DNA from: Acidobacteriota bacterium
GTDB taxonomy: Bacteria; Acidobacteriota; Vicinamibacteria; Vicinamibacterales; UBA2999
NCBI GenBank assembly: GCA_947482665.1
Contig: CANKJK010000013.1
Span: forward strand, 1-64,000
Reading direction: 5' to 3'
Length of the DNA: 64,000 nucleotides
Shown: positions 23,492 to 34,508 of the stretch, in pieces
How positions within the stretch are numbered: position 1 is the first letter of the stretch
How the letters are laid out: each line of letters opens with the position of its first letter
Notes under the pieces: model-generated
Seen by the model: the letters and a program-made list of their open reading frames with translations, nothing else
Told to the model about the DNA's origin: nothing
Database searches by the model: none
Made by a program: the position numbers and the translations under genes

Positions 23492-23836
23492 CTAGCTGCG
23501 GGGGCCTGGCGGGTGTCCAGCGGGGGCACCTGCTGGCCGCTGGCCTGGCGAGGGCGCGCCGGCCGGGGGTTGGCCCGTTGGAGCGCCCGCTGGGCGCTGC
23601 CGGCCTGTCGGCGCTCCCGCTGGCGGCTGCCATCCCGTGGGGGCGCCAGTCTTCGGATGCCCGCCCGTCGGGGCGCCTGCTGGCGGTGTGCCGCTCGGTG
23701 CCCCCGCGTGGGGTCCCCCAGTTGGAGTTCCGGCTGGACGTCCTGGACCAGGGGTCGGATGCGTCTGCGCGGCAAGCGGCGCCGCCAGTGCGAGGGCGCA
23801 CATGGCGGCAAGTGAAAAGCGGGTGGTCGGGGTCAT
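23492..23836 (-). CDS. secreted proline-rich repeat protein
   Basis: 114 residues. A clear ribosome-binding site (AGGAGACTCC then ATG) and signal peptide (FSLAAMCALALAAPLAAQ) support it. The rest is low-complexity Pro/Gly/Ala with about eight PAGAPTG-like units and no hydrophobic core, so it is probably an extended, disordered secreted or cell-wall linker protein. It lies downstream of nuoN on the same strand but beyond a hairpin, so it is probably a separate transcription unit. Confidence 0.65.
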   Translation of the reverse strand: MTPTTRFSLAAMCALALAAPLAAQTHPTPGPGRPAGTPTGGPHAGAPSGTPPAGAPTGGHPKTGAPTGWQPPAGAPTGRQRPAGAPTGQPPAGAPSPGQRPAGAPAGHPPGPRS

Positions 23837-23931
23837 GGAGTCTCCTCAGGGACTGGCACAATGCCGCCCTATTCATCGCACGTTCAGACGCGCGATGTGT
23901 GACAGACCCGTGACCGGGATGAGGAAGAACG

Positions 23932-23951
23932 AAGGCGCCGGACGGCGCCTT
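23932..23951 (-). terminator. intrinsic terminator of the nuo operon
   Basis: AAGGCGCC, a 4-base loop, GGCGCCTT. The 8-bp stem overlaps the nuoN stop codon. On the minus strand it is followed by a T-rich stretch (TTCGTTCTTCC), as expected for termination of the leftward nuo transcript. Confidence 0.65.
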
Positions 23952-25389
23952 AGAAGATTGAGCCGATGGAGGCCGCCGCCAGGTTCAGCACCCGCGTCGG
24001 CAGAATGCCCAGGTAGAGAATCACGGCCACCGTCACGACCAGCGCCACCATGCCGACTCCCCGTACGGGCGTCGGTGCGGCGCCGGTGGACTTGTCGGTC
24101 ATGTACATCATCACGACGACGCGCATGTAGAAGAAGACGGAGATCACGCTGCTCAGCACGCCGATGATCGCCAGACCGTAGTAGCCGGAGCTGACGGCTG
24201 CGCTGAAGACATACCACTTGCCGATGAAGCCGGCCGTCGGCGGCAGGCCGCCCAGCGAGAGCAGCGCCACCGTGAGAAGTCCGGCCACCCACGGCCGTGA
24301 GTACCAGAGTCCCGCGTAGTCGTGCAGGCCGTCACGGGCGCTATCCTTCGAGCCGAGCAGCGCAATGGCGCCAAAGGCCGCCAGGTTCGTGATGGCGTAG
24401 GTCGCGAGGTAGAAGAGAATCGCGGCCTTGCCCAGCTGGTTGGCCGCCACGAGCGCGACGAGGATATAGCCTCCGTGCGCGATGCTCGAATAGGCCAGCA
24501 TCCGCTTGAGATGGCTCTGCGCCACGCCCACGACCGTGCCGACAATCATCGTCGCCGCGGCCAGCACCATCAGCGCCGGCGCCCAGTCAGCCTTGAAGGG
24601 TTCAAAGGCCGCCAGGAACACTCGCACGAAGCCGGCAAACGCCGCGGCCTTCACCCCGGTCGACATGAAACCCGTGACCACGGCAGGAGCGCCCTCGTAG
24701 GCATCGGGCGTCCACATGTGGAACGGCACCGCGGAGACCTTAAAGGCGAAACCAACAATGAGCAGGCCCATGGCCAGCAGCACCATCGGATTACCGGTCA
24801 TGGACTGCGCGGCCAGGAACGCCGCCACCTTGTCCAGACGGGTGCTGCCGGCCACGCCGAACGTAAAGGCGATGCCGTAGAGGAAGAAGGCGCTGGCAAA
24901 CGCGCCGAGCAGGAAGTACTTGAACGCGCCTTCAATGCCCGCCAGGTTGTCGCGCCGGATGCCCGTCAGCACGTAGACACCCAGCGACATCACTTCGAGG
25001 CCGACGAAGAGGACCAGCAGGTCGTTCGCCATGGCCATCATGATCATGCCGACCACGGCGAAGAGCACCAGCGCGTAGTACTCGCCTTCGGGGATGCCGT
25101 CCCGCTCAAGCACCTGCGTTGAGAAGGCGACGGTCAGCAGTCCGGCGGCGACGATGATCAGCGAGACGAAGACCGCGAAGTTGTCGGCCGTTACAACCTC
25201 GAAGCTGACCTGATTCCGTCCCCACAGAAAGATCAGGGAGATCCCAGTGGCGGCCAGGGCGATGAAGGCCAGGAGCGCCATCGGAAACCGCTCACCCTTG
25301 CGGCGCCAGGCCTCTGCGAGCATCACGACAAGCGCACCCGCGCCTGCACAGAGCATCGGCACGACGGCGTTAAACGAGGCGGGCAGCAT
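23950..25389 (-). CDS. nuoN: NADH-quinone oxidoreductase subunit N
   Basis: 479 residues, about 14 membrane helices, an antiporter-like proton-pumping subunit of complex I. Typical elements are VLFVGLEVMSLGVYVLTG with the conserved Glu, KYFLLGAFASAFFLYGIA, FKVSAVPFHMWTPDAYEGAP with key Lys and His residues, and RMLAYSSIAHGGYILVAL. It is the last nuo gene, followed by a hairpin. The gap to nuoM is 2 bases. Confidence 0.96.
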   Translation of the reverse strand: MLPASFNAVVPMLCAGAGALVVMLAEAWRRKGERFPMALLAFIALAATGISLIFLWGRNQVSFEVVTADNFAVFVSLIIVAAGLLTVAFSTQVLERDGIPEGEYYALVLFAVVGMIMMAMANDLLVLFVGLEVMSLGVYVLTGIRRDNLAGIEGAFKYFLLGAFASAFFLYGIAFTFGVAGSTRLDKVAAFLAAQSMTGNPMVLLAMGLLIVGFAFKVSAVPFHMWTPDAYEGAPAVVTGFMSTGVKAAAFAGFVRVFLAAFEPFKADWAPALMVLAAATMIVGTVVGVAQSHLKRMLAYSSIAHGGYILVALVAANQLGKAAILFYLATYAITNLAAFGAIALLGSKDSARDGLHDYAGLWYSRPWVAGLLTVALLSLGGLPPTAGFIGKWYVFSAAVSSGYYGLAIIGVLSSVISVFFYMRVVVMMYMTDKSTGAAPTPVRGVGMVALVVTVAVILYLGILPTRVLNLAAASIGSIF

Positions 25390-25391
25390 GG

Positions 25392-26954
25392 CTACTTGCC
25401 CTCCGCGGGAGCCACAACGGCGGCGCTGACGGCGTCAGGCACGGGAGCGGCGCGATGTTCGGCATGTTCAGTCTTCACGGCGTCCAACCGCTCGACCACG
25501 GCCTTCACGGCCTGATCCGTCGGGCGGATGAAGATACCCGGCGCCACGCCCATGAAGACGGCCAGCGCCACCAGGGGCACCAGGGCCGCCCACTCGCGGG
25601 GCGAAAGATCTTTGAGCTTTGCGTTCTTCTCATTGGTGACCGGGCCGTAGAACACGCGCTGGAACATCCAGAGCATGTACACCGCCGAGAGAATCACGCC
25701 CAGCCCGGCGACGATCACATAGCGCGGGTCCGCCTTGAATGCACCCAGCATGATCAGGAACTCGCCCACGAACCCGTTCATGCCGGGAAGCCCGATAGAG
25801 GCGAGGGTCATCAGCAGGAATCCTGCAGTCAGCTTGGGCATGACGGCCTTCAGGCCACCAAACTCGGCGATGAGGCGAGTGTGGCGGCGGTCGGACAGCA
25901 TGCCGACCATGAGGAAGAGTCCGCCGGTGCTGACGCCATGCGCGAGCATCTGGTAGACCGCGCCCTGCATCCCCTGCATGTTCATGGCGCAGATCCCGAG
26001 CACGACGAAGCCGAGGTGGCTCACCGAGGAATACGCCACCAGCTTCTTCATGTCGGGCTGAACCATCGCGACCAGCGCCCCGTAGACGATGCCGATGATG
26101 GCGAGCACCGCGATAAACGGCGCGAAGTAGGCCGCGGCCTCCGGAAAGAGCGGGAACGCGAAGCGGATGAGGCCGTAGGTGCCCATCTTCAGCAGCACGC
26201 CCGCCAGAATCACCGAACCGGCGGTGGGCGCCTGCACATGGGCGTCCGGCAGCCACGTGTGGAACGGAAAGAGCGGCACCTTGATGGCGAAGGCCAGCGC
26301 GAACGCCAGGAAGAACCAGAACTGCGTCCGGGGCGCGACATGAAGGAGCGCCAGCTTCTGAATATCGAAGGAGTACGACCCGGTGGCCACCTGGTTCAGA
26401 TACGCCAGCCCGAGGATGGCGATGAGCATCAGGACGCTGCCCGCCATCGTGTAGAGCATGAACTTCACGGCCGCGTAGACCCGCTGGTCATAGCCCCAGA
26501 TGCCGATGAGGAAATACATCGGAATGAGCATCGCGTCCCAGAAGACGTAGAAGAGGAAGAGGTCCAGCGAGATGAAGACGCCGATCATGGCGGCTTCAAG
26601 CAGCAGGATGAAGATCGCGAAGCTCTTCACATGCGCGTGCACGGACTCCCACGACGAGAGGAGCGCGATCGGCGTCAGGAAGCCGGTCAGCACGATGAGC
26701 ATCAGGCTGATGCCGTCGATGCCCACCGAGTAGTTGATGCCGAAGGCGGGAATCCAGGGCACGCGCTGTAGGAACTGATAGCCCTCTGCGGCGTTATCAA
26801 ACCGCAACCAGAGCAACAGCGTGAGACCGAACATCACGACGGACACCGCCAGCGCAAGCCAGCGGACAAGGCCATCCTTCCGGCCGTCGGCATTCGGCAC
26901 CGCTGCGAGCAGCAGCGCGCCGATCACGGGAAGCACTACGAGAAGCGTCAACAT
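25392..26954 (-). CDS. nuoM: NADH-quinone oxidoreductase subunit M
   Basis: 520 residues from the ATG at 26954 (MLTLLVVLPVIGALLL). Antiporter-like proton channel subunit with about 14 helices. Conserved features: LLEAAMIGVFISLDLFLFYVFWDAMLIPMY region, KVPLFPFHTWLPDAHVQAP, MKKLVAYSSVSHLGFVVLG, and GVSTGGLFLMVGML. The C-terminal 30 residues are a hydrophilic tail rich in Ala, Val and His not seen in the core fold. It sits between nuoL and nuoN with gaps of 13 and 2 bases. Confidence 0.96.
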   Translation of the reverse strand: MLTLLVVLPVIGALLLAAVPNADGRKDGLVRWLALAVSVVMFGLTLLLWLRFDNAAEGYQFLQRVPWIPAFGINYSVGIDGISLMLIVLTGFLTPIALLSSWESVHAHVKSFAIFILLLEAAMIGVFISLDLFLFYVFWDAMLIPMYFLIGIWGYDQRVYAAVKFMLYTMAGSVLMLIAILGLAYLNQVATGSYSFDIQKLALLHVAPRTQFWFFLAFALAFAIKVPLFPFHTWLPDAHVQAPTAGSVILAGVLLKMGTYGLIRFAFPLFPEAAAYFAPFIAVLAIIGIVYGALVAMVQPDMKKLVAYSSVSHLGFVVLGICAMNMQGMQGAVYQMLAHGVSTGGLFLMVGMLSDRRHTRLIAEFGGLKAVMPKLTAGFLLMTLASIGLPGMNGFVGEFLIMLGAFKADPRYVIVAGLGVILSAVYMLWMFQRVFYGPVTNEKNAKLKDLSPREWAALVPLVALAVFMGVAPGIFIRPTDQAVKAVVERLDAVKTEHAEHRAAPVPDAVSAAVVAPAEGK

Positions 26955-26967
26955 GCGAATCCCGGCC

Positions 26968-28998
<2,031 letters not shown>

Positions 28999-29002
28999 CG
29001 GA

Positions 29003-29305
29003 TCACCACTTGAGCGACGTAAACGCGTCAGGATTGAGTGATTCGCGGTGGCGGAACAGCGCCACGACGATGGCCAGGCCGACCGCGGCCTCCGCGGCCG
29101 CGACCGTCATCACGAAGGCCACGATGATCTGGCCGTCGACGATGCCGGCGTGGCGTCCGAAGGCCACAAACGCCAGATTCACGGCATTGAGCATGATTTC
29201 GATGGAGAGCAGGATCGTGATGAGGTTGCGGCGCATGAACACGCCCGCGCTCCCCACCGCGAAGAGCACCGCCGAGACGATGAGGTAGTGGCCGAGAGGA
29301 ATCAT
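29003..29305 (-). CDS. nuoK: NADH-quinone oxidoreductase subunit K
   Basis: 100 residues, three membrane helices. The sequence MIPLGHYLIVSAVLFAVGSA, LLSIEIMLNAVNLAFVAFGR with the conserved membrane Glu, and VAAAEAAVGLAIVVALFRHR with the second Glu is diagnostic. The start overlaps the nuoJ stop by 4 bases (ATGA). Confidence 0.96.
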   Translation of the reverse strand: MIPLGHYLIVSAVLFAVGSAGVFMRRNLITILLSIEIMLNAVNLAFVAFGRHAGIVDGQIIVAFVMTVAAAEAAVGLAIVVALFRHRESLNPDAFTSLKW

Positions 29306-29832
29306 CGACTCTCCTCACGGTTCGCCAGATACACGCCGCCGACCAGCGCGACCAGGATGAGGACCGAGGTTGCCTCGAAGGCGAACGTGTAGTCCTGGAA
29401 CAGCACCCGGCCGATGGTCCTGACCGAGGCGCTGGAGCCATCCGACGTCCCGTTGACCGCGTCCTGCAGGCGGGTGGTGCGGATCAGCGCCCAGGCCAGC
29501 TGCACCACGAGGAGCGTCGCGAGACCTGCGCCGAAACGTGCCATGCCGGGCCGCTTGAGCGGATGCGCCACATCCCAGTCGCCGTCATCCTCACTCGGCC
29601 GGTTGAGCAGCATGACGACGAACAGGAAGAGCACCATCAGGGCGCCGGCGTAGACCACGATCTGCGTCACGGCGATGAACGGCGCATCCAGCAGCACGTA
29701 GAGTCCGGACATCATGCCGAAGGACGCCACAAGCAGCAGCACGCTGTACATCGGGTTGCGCTGCCCGATGACCATCGCGGACGTGCCAATGGCCGCCGCG
29801 GAGAACACGTAGAAAAGGAGCGTCTCACCCAT
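29302..29832 (-). CDS. nuoJ: NADH-quinone oxidoreductase subunit J
   Basis: 176 residues, five membrane helices. RNPMYSVLLLVASFGMMSGL, YVLLDAPFIAVTQIVVYAGALMVLFLFVVMLL and the C-terminal LLVALVGGVYLANREESR-type end match NuoJ. The start overlaps the end of nuoH by 8 bases. In a standard operon nuoI would lie between nuoH and nuoJ; here there is no room for it. Confidence 0.95.
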   Translation of the reverse strand: MGETLLFYVFSAAAIGTSAMVIGQRNPMYSVLLLVASFGMMSGLYVLLDAPFIAVTQIVVYAGALMVLFLFVVMLLNRPSEDDGDWDVAHPLKRPGMARFGAGLATLLVVQLAWALIRTTRLQDAVNGTSDGSSASVRTIGRVLFQDYTFAFEATSVLILVALVGGVYLANREESR

Positions 29833-30847
29833 TGATGTAGAGCACCCCGGCGGCAGTCACCAGCAGGTTGATGACGGAAAGCGGTAGCAGCCACTTCCAG
29901 CCGAACTGCATCAGCTGGTCATAGCGGTACCGCGGGAGAGTCCAGCGAACCCAGACGTAGAAGAACAGCAGGAAACTGACTTTGATCAGGAACCAGATCC
30001 AGCCGTACTCGGCCGGAATGAAGGGTCCGTGCCAGCCGCCCAGGAACAGCGTGGTCGCCATGGCCGACACCGTCGCCATGTTGATGTACTCCGCCATGTA
30101 GAAGATCGCGAAGCGCATCGAACTGTATTCCGTGAAGTAGCCGGCCACCAGTTCCTGCTCGGCTTCGGGGAAGTCGAATGGCGCGCGGTTGGTTTCGGCA
30201 ATGCCCGCGATCATGAAGATCACGAAGCCGACCGGCTGCAGAAACAGATACCACTTCGGCAACACACCGAACCAGGCACCCGCCTGTCCGTCCACGACTT
30301 CGCGGAGCGACAGCGACCCGGCGATCAGGACCACGCCGGCCAGGGCCGTGCCGTAGGACAGCTCGTAGCTGATCATCTGCGCCGAGGAACGGAGGGCTCC
30401 AAGCAGAGAATACTTGTTGTTGGACGCCCAGCCTGCCAGCACGATGCCGTAGACCCCCATCGACGCGATGGCGAACACCAGCAGCATCCCGACGTTGACG
30501 TCGGCAACCTGCAGGCCCACGGGCCGATCGAGCAGGCCGAAGAGCGTCGTCTGCGCGCCGAACGGCACGGGCGCGAATGCCGCAAACGCCGCCACGGCAG
30601 AGATGATCGGCGCGAGCGTGAAGAGAATCGCGTCAGCCGACTTCGGCCGCAGCTCCTCCTTCATGATGAGCTTGATGATGTCGGCCAACGGCTGCAGCAG
30701 CCCATAGGGACCGACACGGTTTGGCCCATCGCGCTGCTGGATGAGCGCGCACACCTTGCGCTCCACCCACACCATGATGGCTGCCACGTTCAGCAGCATC
30801 ACGAAGGCGATGAGGATGATGACGATCTGAGCGATGACGACCAGCAT
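29825..30847 (-). CDS. nuoH: NADH-quinone oxidoreductase subunit H
   Basis: 340 residues from the ATG at 30847, which shares one base with the nuoF stop (TAATG). Membrane subunit forming the quinone pocket. Diagnostic segments: MVWVERKVCALIQQRDGPNR, GLLQPLADIIKLIMKEE, GWASNNKYSLLGALRSSAQMISYE, and NRAPFDFPEAEQELVAGYFTEY. Normal length. The direct junction with nuoF replaces the place where nuoG is usually found. Confidence 0.96.
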   Translation of the reverse strand: MLVVIAQIVIILIAFVMLLNVAAIMVWVERKVCALIQQRDGPNRVGPYGLLQPLADIIKLIMKEELRPKSADAILFTLAPIISAVAAFAAFAPVPFGAQTTLFGLLDRPVGLQVADVNVGMLLVFAIASMGVYGIVLAGWASNNKYSLLGALRSSAQMISYELSYGTALAGVVLIAGSLSLREVVDGQAGAWFGVLPKWYLFLQPVGFVIFMIAGIAETNRAPFDFPEAEQELVAGYFTEYSSMRFAIFYMAEYINMATVSAMATTLFLGGWHGPFIPAEYGWIWFLIKVSFLLFFYVWVRWTLPRYRYDQLMQFGWKWLLPLSVINLLVTAAGVLYING

Positions 30848-32169
30848 TAGTGGTGCCCTGCCAGAGCGGGCGCACGCGTGCCCCGCCACGGCGCCGGAAT
30901 CGTGCAGCAACCCTCGCGCACGTGCGCCTCGTATTCATGCCGGAAGTGCTTGATGGTCGAGAGGACCGGGGCGATCTCCGCATCCCCGAACGGGCACAGG
31001 GTCTTGCCGCCGATGTTCTTCGACACATCGAGCAGAAGATCGATGTCCTTCATCTGCCCCTCACCGGCTTCGATGCGGGTCAGCAACTTCAGCAGCCAGT
31101 CCGCGCCCTCGCGACAGGGCGTGCACTTGCCGCACGACTCGTGCCGGTAGAACGCGAGCAGGTTCTTCGCGAGCCAGACCATGCAGGTCGTGTCATCCAC
31201 GGCCATGATGGCGGCCGAACCGAGCATCGATCCGGCCTTGGCCACGGCGTCGAAGCTGGCGGGAATATCAATCTGGTCGGGCAGCAGCACGGGCGTCGAG
31301 GACCCGCCGGGAATCACGGCCTTGAGCGTGCGGCCGTCCTTCATGCCACCGGCGTACTGGTCGCCAAGGATCAGTTCCTTCAGCGAAACGTCCATCGTCG
31401 CCTCGAACACACCCGGGTTCTTCACGTGTCCGCTGACGCAGTAGAGCTTCGGCCCGTTGTTCTTCTCAGGACCCAGGCTCGTGAACCACTCGACGCCCTT
31501 CGAGATGATGAGCGGCACGTTGGCGAGCGTCTCGACGTTGTTCACCGCCGACGGGCAGTTGTAGAGGCCGGACACCGCCGGAAACGGCGGCTTGATACGC
31601 GGCTGGGCCCGCTTGCCCTCGAGCGACTCGATCAGCGCGGTTTCCTCGCCCGCCTCGTAGGCGCCGGCGCCGCGATGCACGAAGACGTCGCAGTCAAACC
31701 CGCTGCCGAAGATGTTCTTGCCGAGGAACCCCGCGCGGTAGGCCTCTTCGATCTGCTGCTCGAGGACTTTCTGCACGTGGTAGAACTCGCCGCGGATGTA
31801 GATGTAGGCGACTTTCGCGCCGATCGCGTAGCAGCCGATGGCGCATCCCTCGATCAGCAGATGGGGATTGCGCTCCATGAGCAGGTGGTCTTTGAAGGTC
31901 CCCGGCTCGCTCTCGTCCGCGTTGCAGCAGATGTACTTGGGTTTGGGCGTGTCCTTGAGGACGAACTGCCACTTGAGGCCCGTCGGGAATCCGGCCCCGC
32001 CACGGCCACGCAGGCCCGACGCCTTCACCATCTCGATGACGTCGTTGGGCTGCATGGTGGTGACAGCCTTCCGCAGCGCCTCGTAGCCGAGGTCCTTCGC
32101 CTTGTAGAAGTCCAACGTGTAGCAGTTGGGCTCCTTGACGAACTTGGTCAGGACGGGTTCGTAGGCCAT
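30847..32169 (-). CDS. nuoF: NADH-quinone oxidoreductase subunit F
   Basis: 440 residues. The NADH- and FMN-binding subunit: GLRGRGGAGFPTGLKW binds FMN, GAYEAGEETALIESLEG binds NADH, and the N3 cluster motif CGKCTPCREG with a later Cys in TLCPFGDAE holds a 4Fe-4S centre. All expected residues are present. It lies 4 bases after nuoE ends. The C-terminal tail (APWRGTRAPALAGHH) is short, so there is no fusion to NuoG. Confidence 0.97.
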   Translation of the reverse strand: MAYEPVLTKFVKEPNCYTLDFYKAKDLGYEALRKAVTTMQPNDVIEMVKASGLRGRGGAGFPTGLKWQFVLKDTPKPKYICCNADESEPGTFKDHLLMERNPHLLIEGCAIGCYAIGAKVAYIYIRGEFYHVQKVLEQQIEEAYRAGFLGKNIFGSGFDCDVFVHRGAGAYEAGEETALIESLEGKRAQPRIKPPFPAVSGLYNCPSAVNNVETLANVPLIISKGVEWFTSLGPEKNNGPKLYCVSGHVKNPGVFEATMDVSLKELILGDQYAGGMKDGRTLKAVIPGGSSTPVLLPDQIDIPASFDAVAKAGSMLGSAAIMAVDDTTCMVWLAKNLLAFYRHESCGKCTPCREGADWLLKLLTRIEAGEGQMKDIDLLLDVSKNIGGKTLCPFGDAEIAPVLSTIKHFRHEYEAHVREGCCTIPAPWRGTRAPALAGHH

Positions 32170-32173
32170 CGTC

Positions 32174-32776
32174 CTATTCCACCTTGTGATGACAGCCGGT
32201 CAGAGCCGCCAACCCTTTCACCCGCAGGTCTTCGATGAACTTCGGCACGCCGTCGGGCGTGAGGTGCTCGTGCCAGTGGTCGTTGTTCACCATCACGACG
32301 GGTGCGCGGTCACACGCGCCCAGGCACTCGAACTCCAGCAGCGTGAACGTGCCGGACGCGTCAGTGCCACCCACCGGCACCCCCAGATGATCCGACAGCG
32401 CCTCGGTCACACGCTCGGCGCCGGCCAGCGCGCACGAGAGCGTGCGGCACACAGCCAGGGCGTAGGTGCCGACGGGCTTCTGGAAGAACATCACGTAGTA
32501 GGTGACGACATCCTCGACCTCGGCCGGCGTGCAGCCGATCTGCTCGGCCACGAAGCGCATCGCGGCGCGCGAGACATACCCCTGCTGCTCCTGCACGAGG
32601 TACAGCGCATAGAGGATGGCCGACTTGCGCCGCTCGGCCGGGTAATGCGTGACGAGACGATCAAACGTCGCCTGATGTTCGGGGGAGAAGCGGAACGGCT
32701 CCCCCACATCGGCCAGCCGGCGTTCCGACTTGTGGAACTTCGCCGGCGAGTAGTCCATCCTGGCGTGAAAGCTCAC
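32174..32776 (-). CDS. nuoE: NADH-quinone oxidoreductase subunit E
   Basis: 200 residues from the GTG at 32776, which overlaps the nuoD stop (GTGA) and has GGGAGA 8 bases upstream; the ATG at 32758 is the alternative. Thioredoxin-like 2Fe-2S subunit N1a: helical bundle KSAILYALYLVQEQQGYVS, AEVEDVVTYYVMFF, then the cluster cysteines in VCRTLSCALAG and LEFECLGACDRAPVVMVN. All four ligands are present. Confidence 0.95.
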   Translation of the reverse strand: MSFHARMDYSPAKFHKSERRLADVGEPFRFSPEHQATFDRLVTHYPAERRKSAILYALYLVQEQQGYVSRAAMRFVAEQIGCTPAEVEDVVTYYVMFFQKPVGTYALAVCRTLSCALAGAERVTEALSDHLGVPVGGTDASGTFTLLEFECLGACDRAPVVMVNNDHWHEHLTPDGVPKFIEDLRVKGLAALTGCHHKVE

Positions 32777-33954
32777 CGGTCCACGTCTCCCATCACGACG
32801 TCGGACGAGCCAATGACGGCCACGACGTCCGCGATCATTCCGTCCTGAATCACAGTCGGCAGCGCCTGGCAGGCATAGAAGGACGGCGCCCGCATCTTCA
32901 CGCGCCACGGGCGGTTGGTGCCGTCCGACACGATGTAGACGCCGTGCTCGCCGCGCGCGCCCTCGACGGGCACGTAGGCTTCGCCCGCAGGCACCGAGAA
33001 ACCCTGCGAGTAGATCAGGAAGTGCTGAATGAGCGCTTCCATCTCGGTATACACCTTGTCCTTCGGCGGCGGCACGACGCGCGGGTCGCTGGCGGCCCAC
33101 TGCCCCGTCGGGGTGATGCGCGCGATCGCCTGCTTGCAGATCTTCACGCTCTCCCGCATCTCACGCAGCCGGAGCCGATACCGCGCATAGACGTCACCTT
33201 CCGTGAAGGTCGGGACCTCAAAGTCATAGGAGGCGTACGTCAGATACGGGAAGGACTTGCGGACATCGTAGGTGGAGCCGGACGCACGGGCGATCGGGCC
33301 AGGCAGGCTCCAGCGCATGGCCGTCTCGAGCGAGACATACCCGACGTCCTCGGTGCGCAGCCGATAGATGTGATTCTTGGTCAGCATGTCCTCGTACTCG
33401 TCCAGCTTGCCTGGGAACATGTCGAGGAAGTTGTTGACCGACTCGTGATACCCGCGCGGCAGGTCCTCACGCAGACCACCGACGCGGATGTAGCTCGGGA
33501 ACAGCCGGAAGCCGGCCGTCTGCTCATTGATGTTGAGCAACTGTTCGCGCTCGCGGAAGCAGTAGAGCATCACGGACACGGCGCCGATTTCCATGGCGTG
33601 CGTGCCGAGCCACACGAGATGGCTCATGAGACGCTGCAGTTCCGCGATGAGTACGCGGATGTTCTGGACCCGCTCGGGCATCTCGAGGCCGAGCAGCTTC
33701 TCCACCGACAGGGCGTAGGCGAGGCTGTTCGACTGGGCGCCGAGGTAATCCATGCGCTCGACGAGCGGGATGACCTGCTGCCACTTCTTCTGCTCGGCGG
33801 TCTTCTCGATGCCGGTGTGGAGGTAGCCGACGGTGACGTCGGCGTTCTTGACGATCTCGCCGTCGAGGGTCAACACCAGCCGCAACACGCCGTGCGTGCT
33901 GGGGTGCTGGGGCCCCATGTTGACGGTCATCGTCTCGGTGCGCAGGTCAGCCAT
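32773..33954 (-). CDS. nuoD: NADH-quinone oxidoreductase subunit D
   Basis: 393 residues. The 49-kDa-type quinone-site subunit related to NiFe hydrogenases. It starts TMTVNMGPQHPSTHGVLRLV, the family signature, followed by GYLHTGIEKTAEQKKW, DYLGAQSNSLAYALSVEKL, GGLREDLPRGY and the C-terminal IADVVAVIGSSDVVMGDVDR. Not fused to NuoC. Three bases separate it from nuoC. Confidence 0.97.
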   Translation of the reverse strand: MADLRTETMTVNMGPQHPSTHGVLRLVLTLDGEIVKNADVTVGYLHTGIEKTAEQKKWQQVIPLVERMDYLGAQSNSLAYALSVEKLLGLEMPERVQNIRVLIAELQRLMSHLVWLGTHAMEIGAVSVMLYCFREREQLLNINEQTAGFRLFPSYIRVGGLREDLPRGYHESVNNFLDMFPGKLDEYEDMLTKNHIYRLRTEDVGYVSLETAMRWSLPGPIARASGSTYDVRKSFPYLTYASYDFEVPTFTEGDVYARYRLRLREMRESVKICKQAIARITPTGQWAASDPRVVPPPKDKVYTEMEALIQHFLIYSQGFSVPAGEAYVPVEGARGEHGVYIVSDGTNRPWRVKMRAPSFYACQALPTVIQDGMIADVVAVIGSSDVVMGDVDR

Positions 33955-33957
33955 GGC

Positions 33958-34506
33958 TTAGGCCTTCGCTCCCGGATCGCGCGTCACACGGTCGCGCTGA
34001 ATGTTGCTGCGGAACTCCTGCTCGGTGACCTGCAGGGGCTCGTAGGTTTGCGCGGTCTTGCGGAGCTGGACCGGGTAGTCCTTGCGGAGCGGATGCCCTT
34101 CCCAGTCGTCCGGCGTCAGAATCCGGCGCAGGTCAGGGTGTCCGTCGAACACAATCCCGAACAGATCCCACACTTCGCGTTCCGGCCAGCCAGCAGCCGG
34201 CCACACGGCCTGCACGGTCGGCACGGTTGTGCCGGCAGCGACGCGCACCTTCATGCGCAGACGGCGACGCGCCTCCGTGGAGACCAGGTGATAGACCACC
34301 TCATAGCGGGGTTCACGCGGGAGGTAGTCGACCGCAGTGATATCGATCAGCAGATTGAAGGCCCCATGGTCGCGCAGTGCCGTACACACGGCCACGAGCT
34401 GCCCGGCTGGGACGTAGAGCACCGGCATGTCCACGGCGGAGCCAGCCTCAAGGGCGGCGCCCGGCACGTGCGGCGCGACAAGGTCAATCAGAGCGGCTGC
34501 GTCCAT
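33958..34506 (-). CDS. nuoC: NADH-quinone oxidoreductase subunit C
   Basis: 182 residues. The 30-kDa subunit: [25 protein letters not shown], then [51 protein letters not shown] in pieces typical of the family. It joins NuoB and NuoD in the connecting fragment. Two bases separate it from nuoB. Confidence 0.96.
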   Translation of the reverse strand: MDAAALIDLVAPHVPGAALEAGSAVDMPVLYVPAGQLVAVCTALRDHGAFNLLIDITAVDYLPREPRYEVVYHLVSTEARRRLRMKVRVAAGTTVPTVQAVWPAAGWPEREVWDLFGIVFDGHPDLRRILTPDDWEGHPLRKDYPVQLRKTAQTYEPLQVTEQEFRSNIQRDRVTRDPGAKA

Positions 34507-34508
34507 GG

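Noticed and set aside
25455-26771. Long open frame on the plus strand opposite nuoM
   Set aside because: It is antisense to a well-identified gene and its translation is a biased His/Arg/Glu string with no domain, as expected from codon bias in GC-rich DNA. The same applies to frames opposite nuoF, nuoD, purH and the CHAT gene.
32759-33100. N-terminal extension of NuoE over nuoD
   Set aside because: It would overlap nuoD for 330 bases and adds no family-like sequence. The GTG at 32776 with its ribosome-binding site is a better start.
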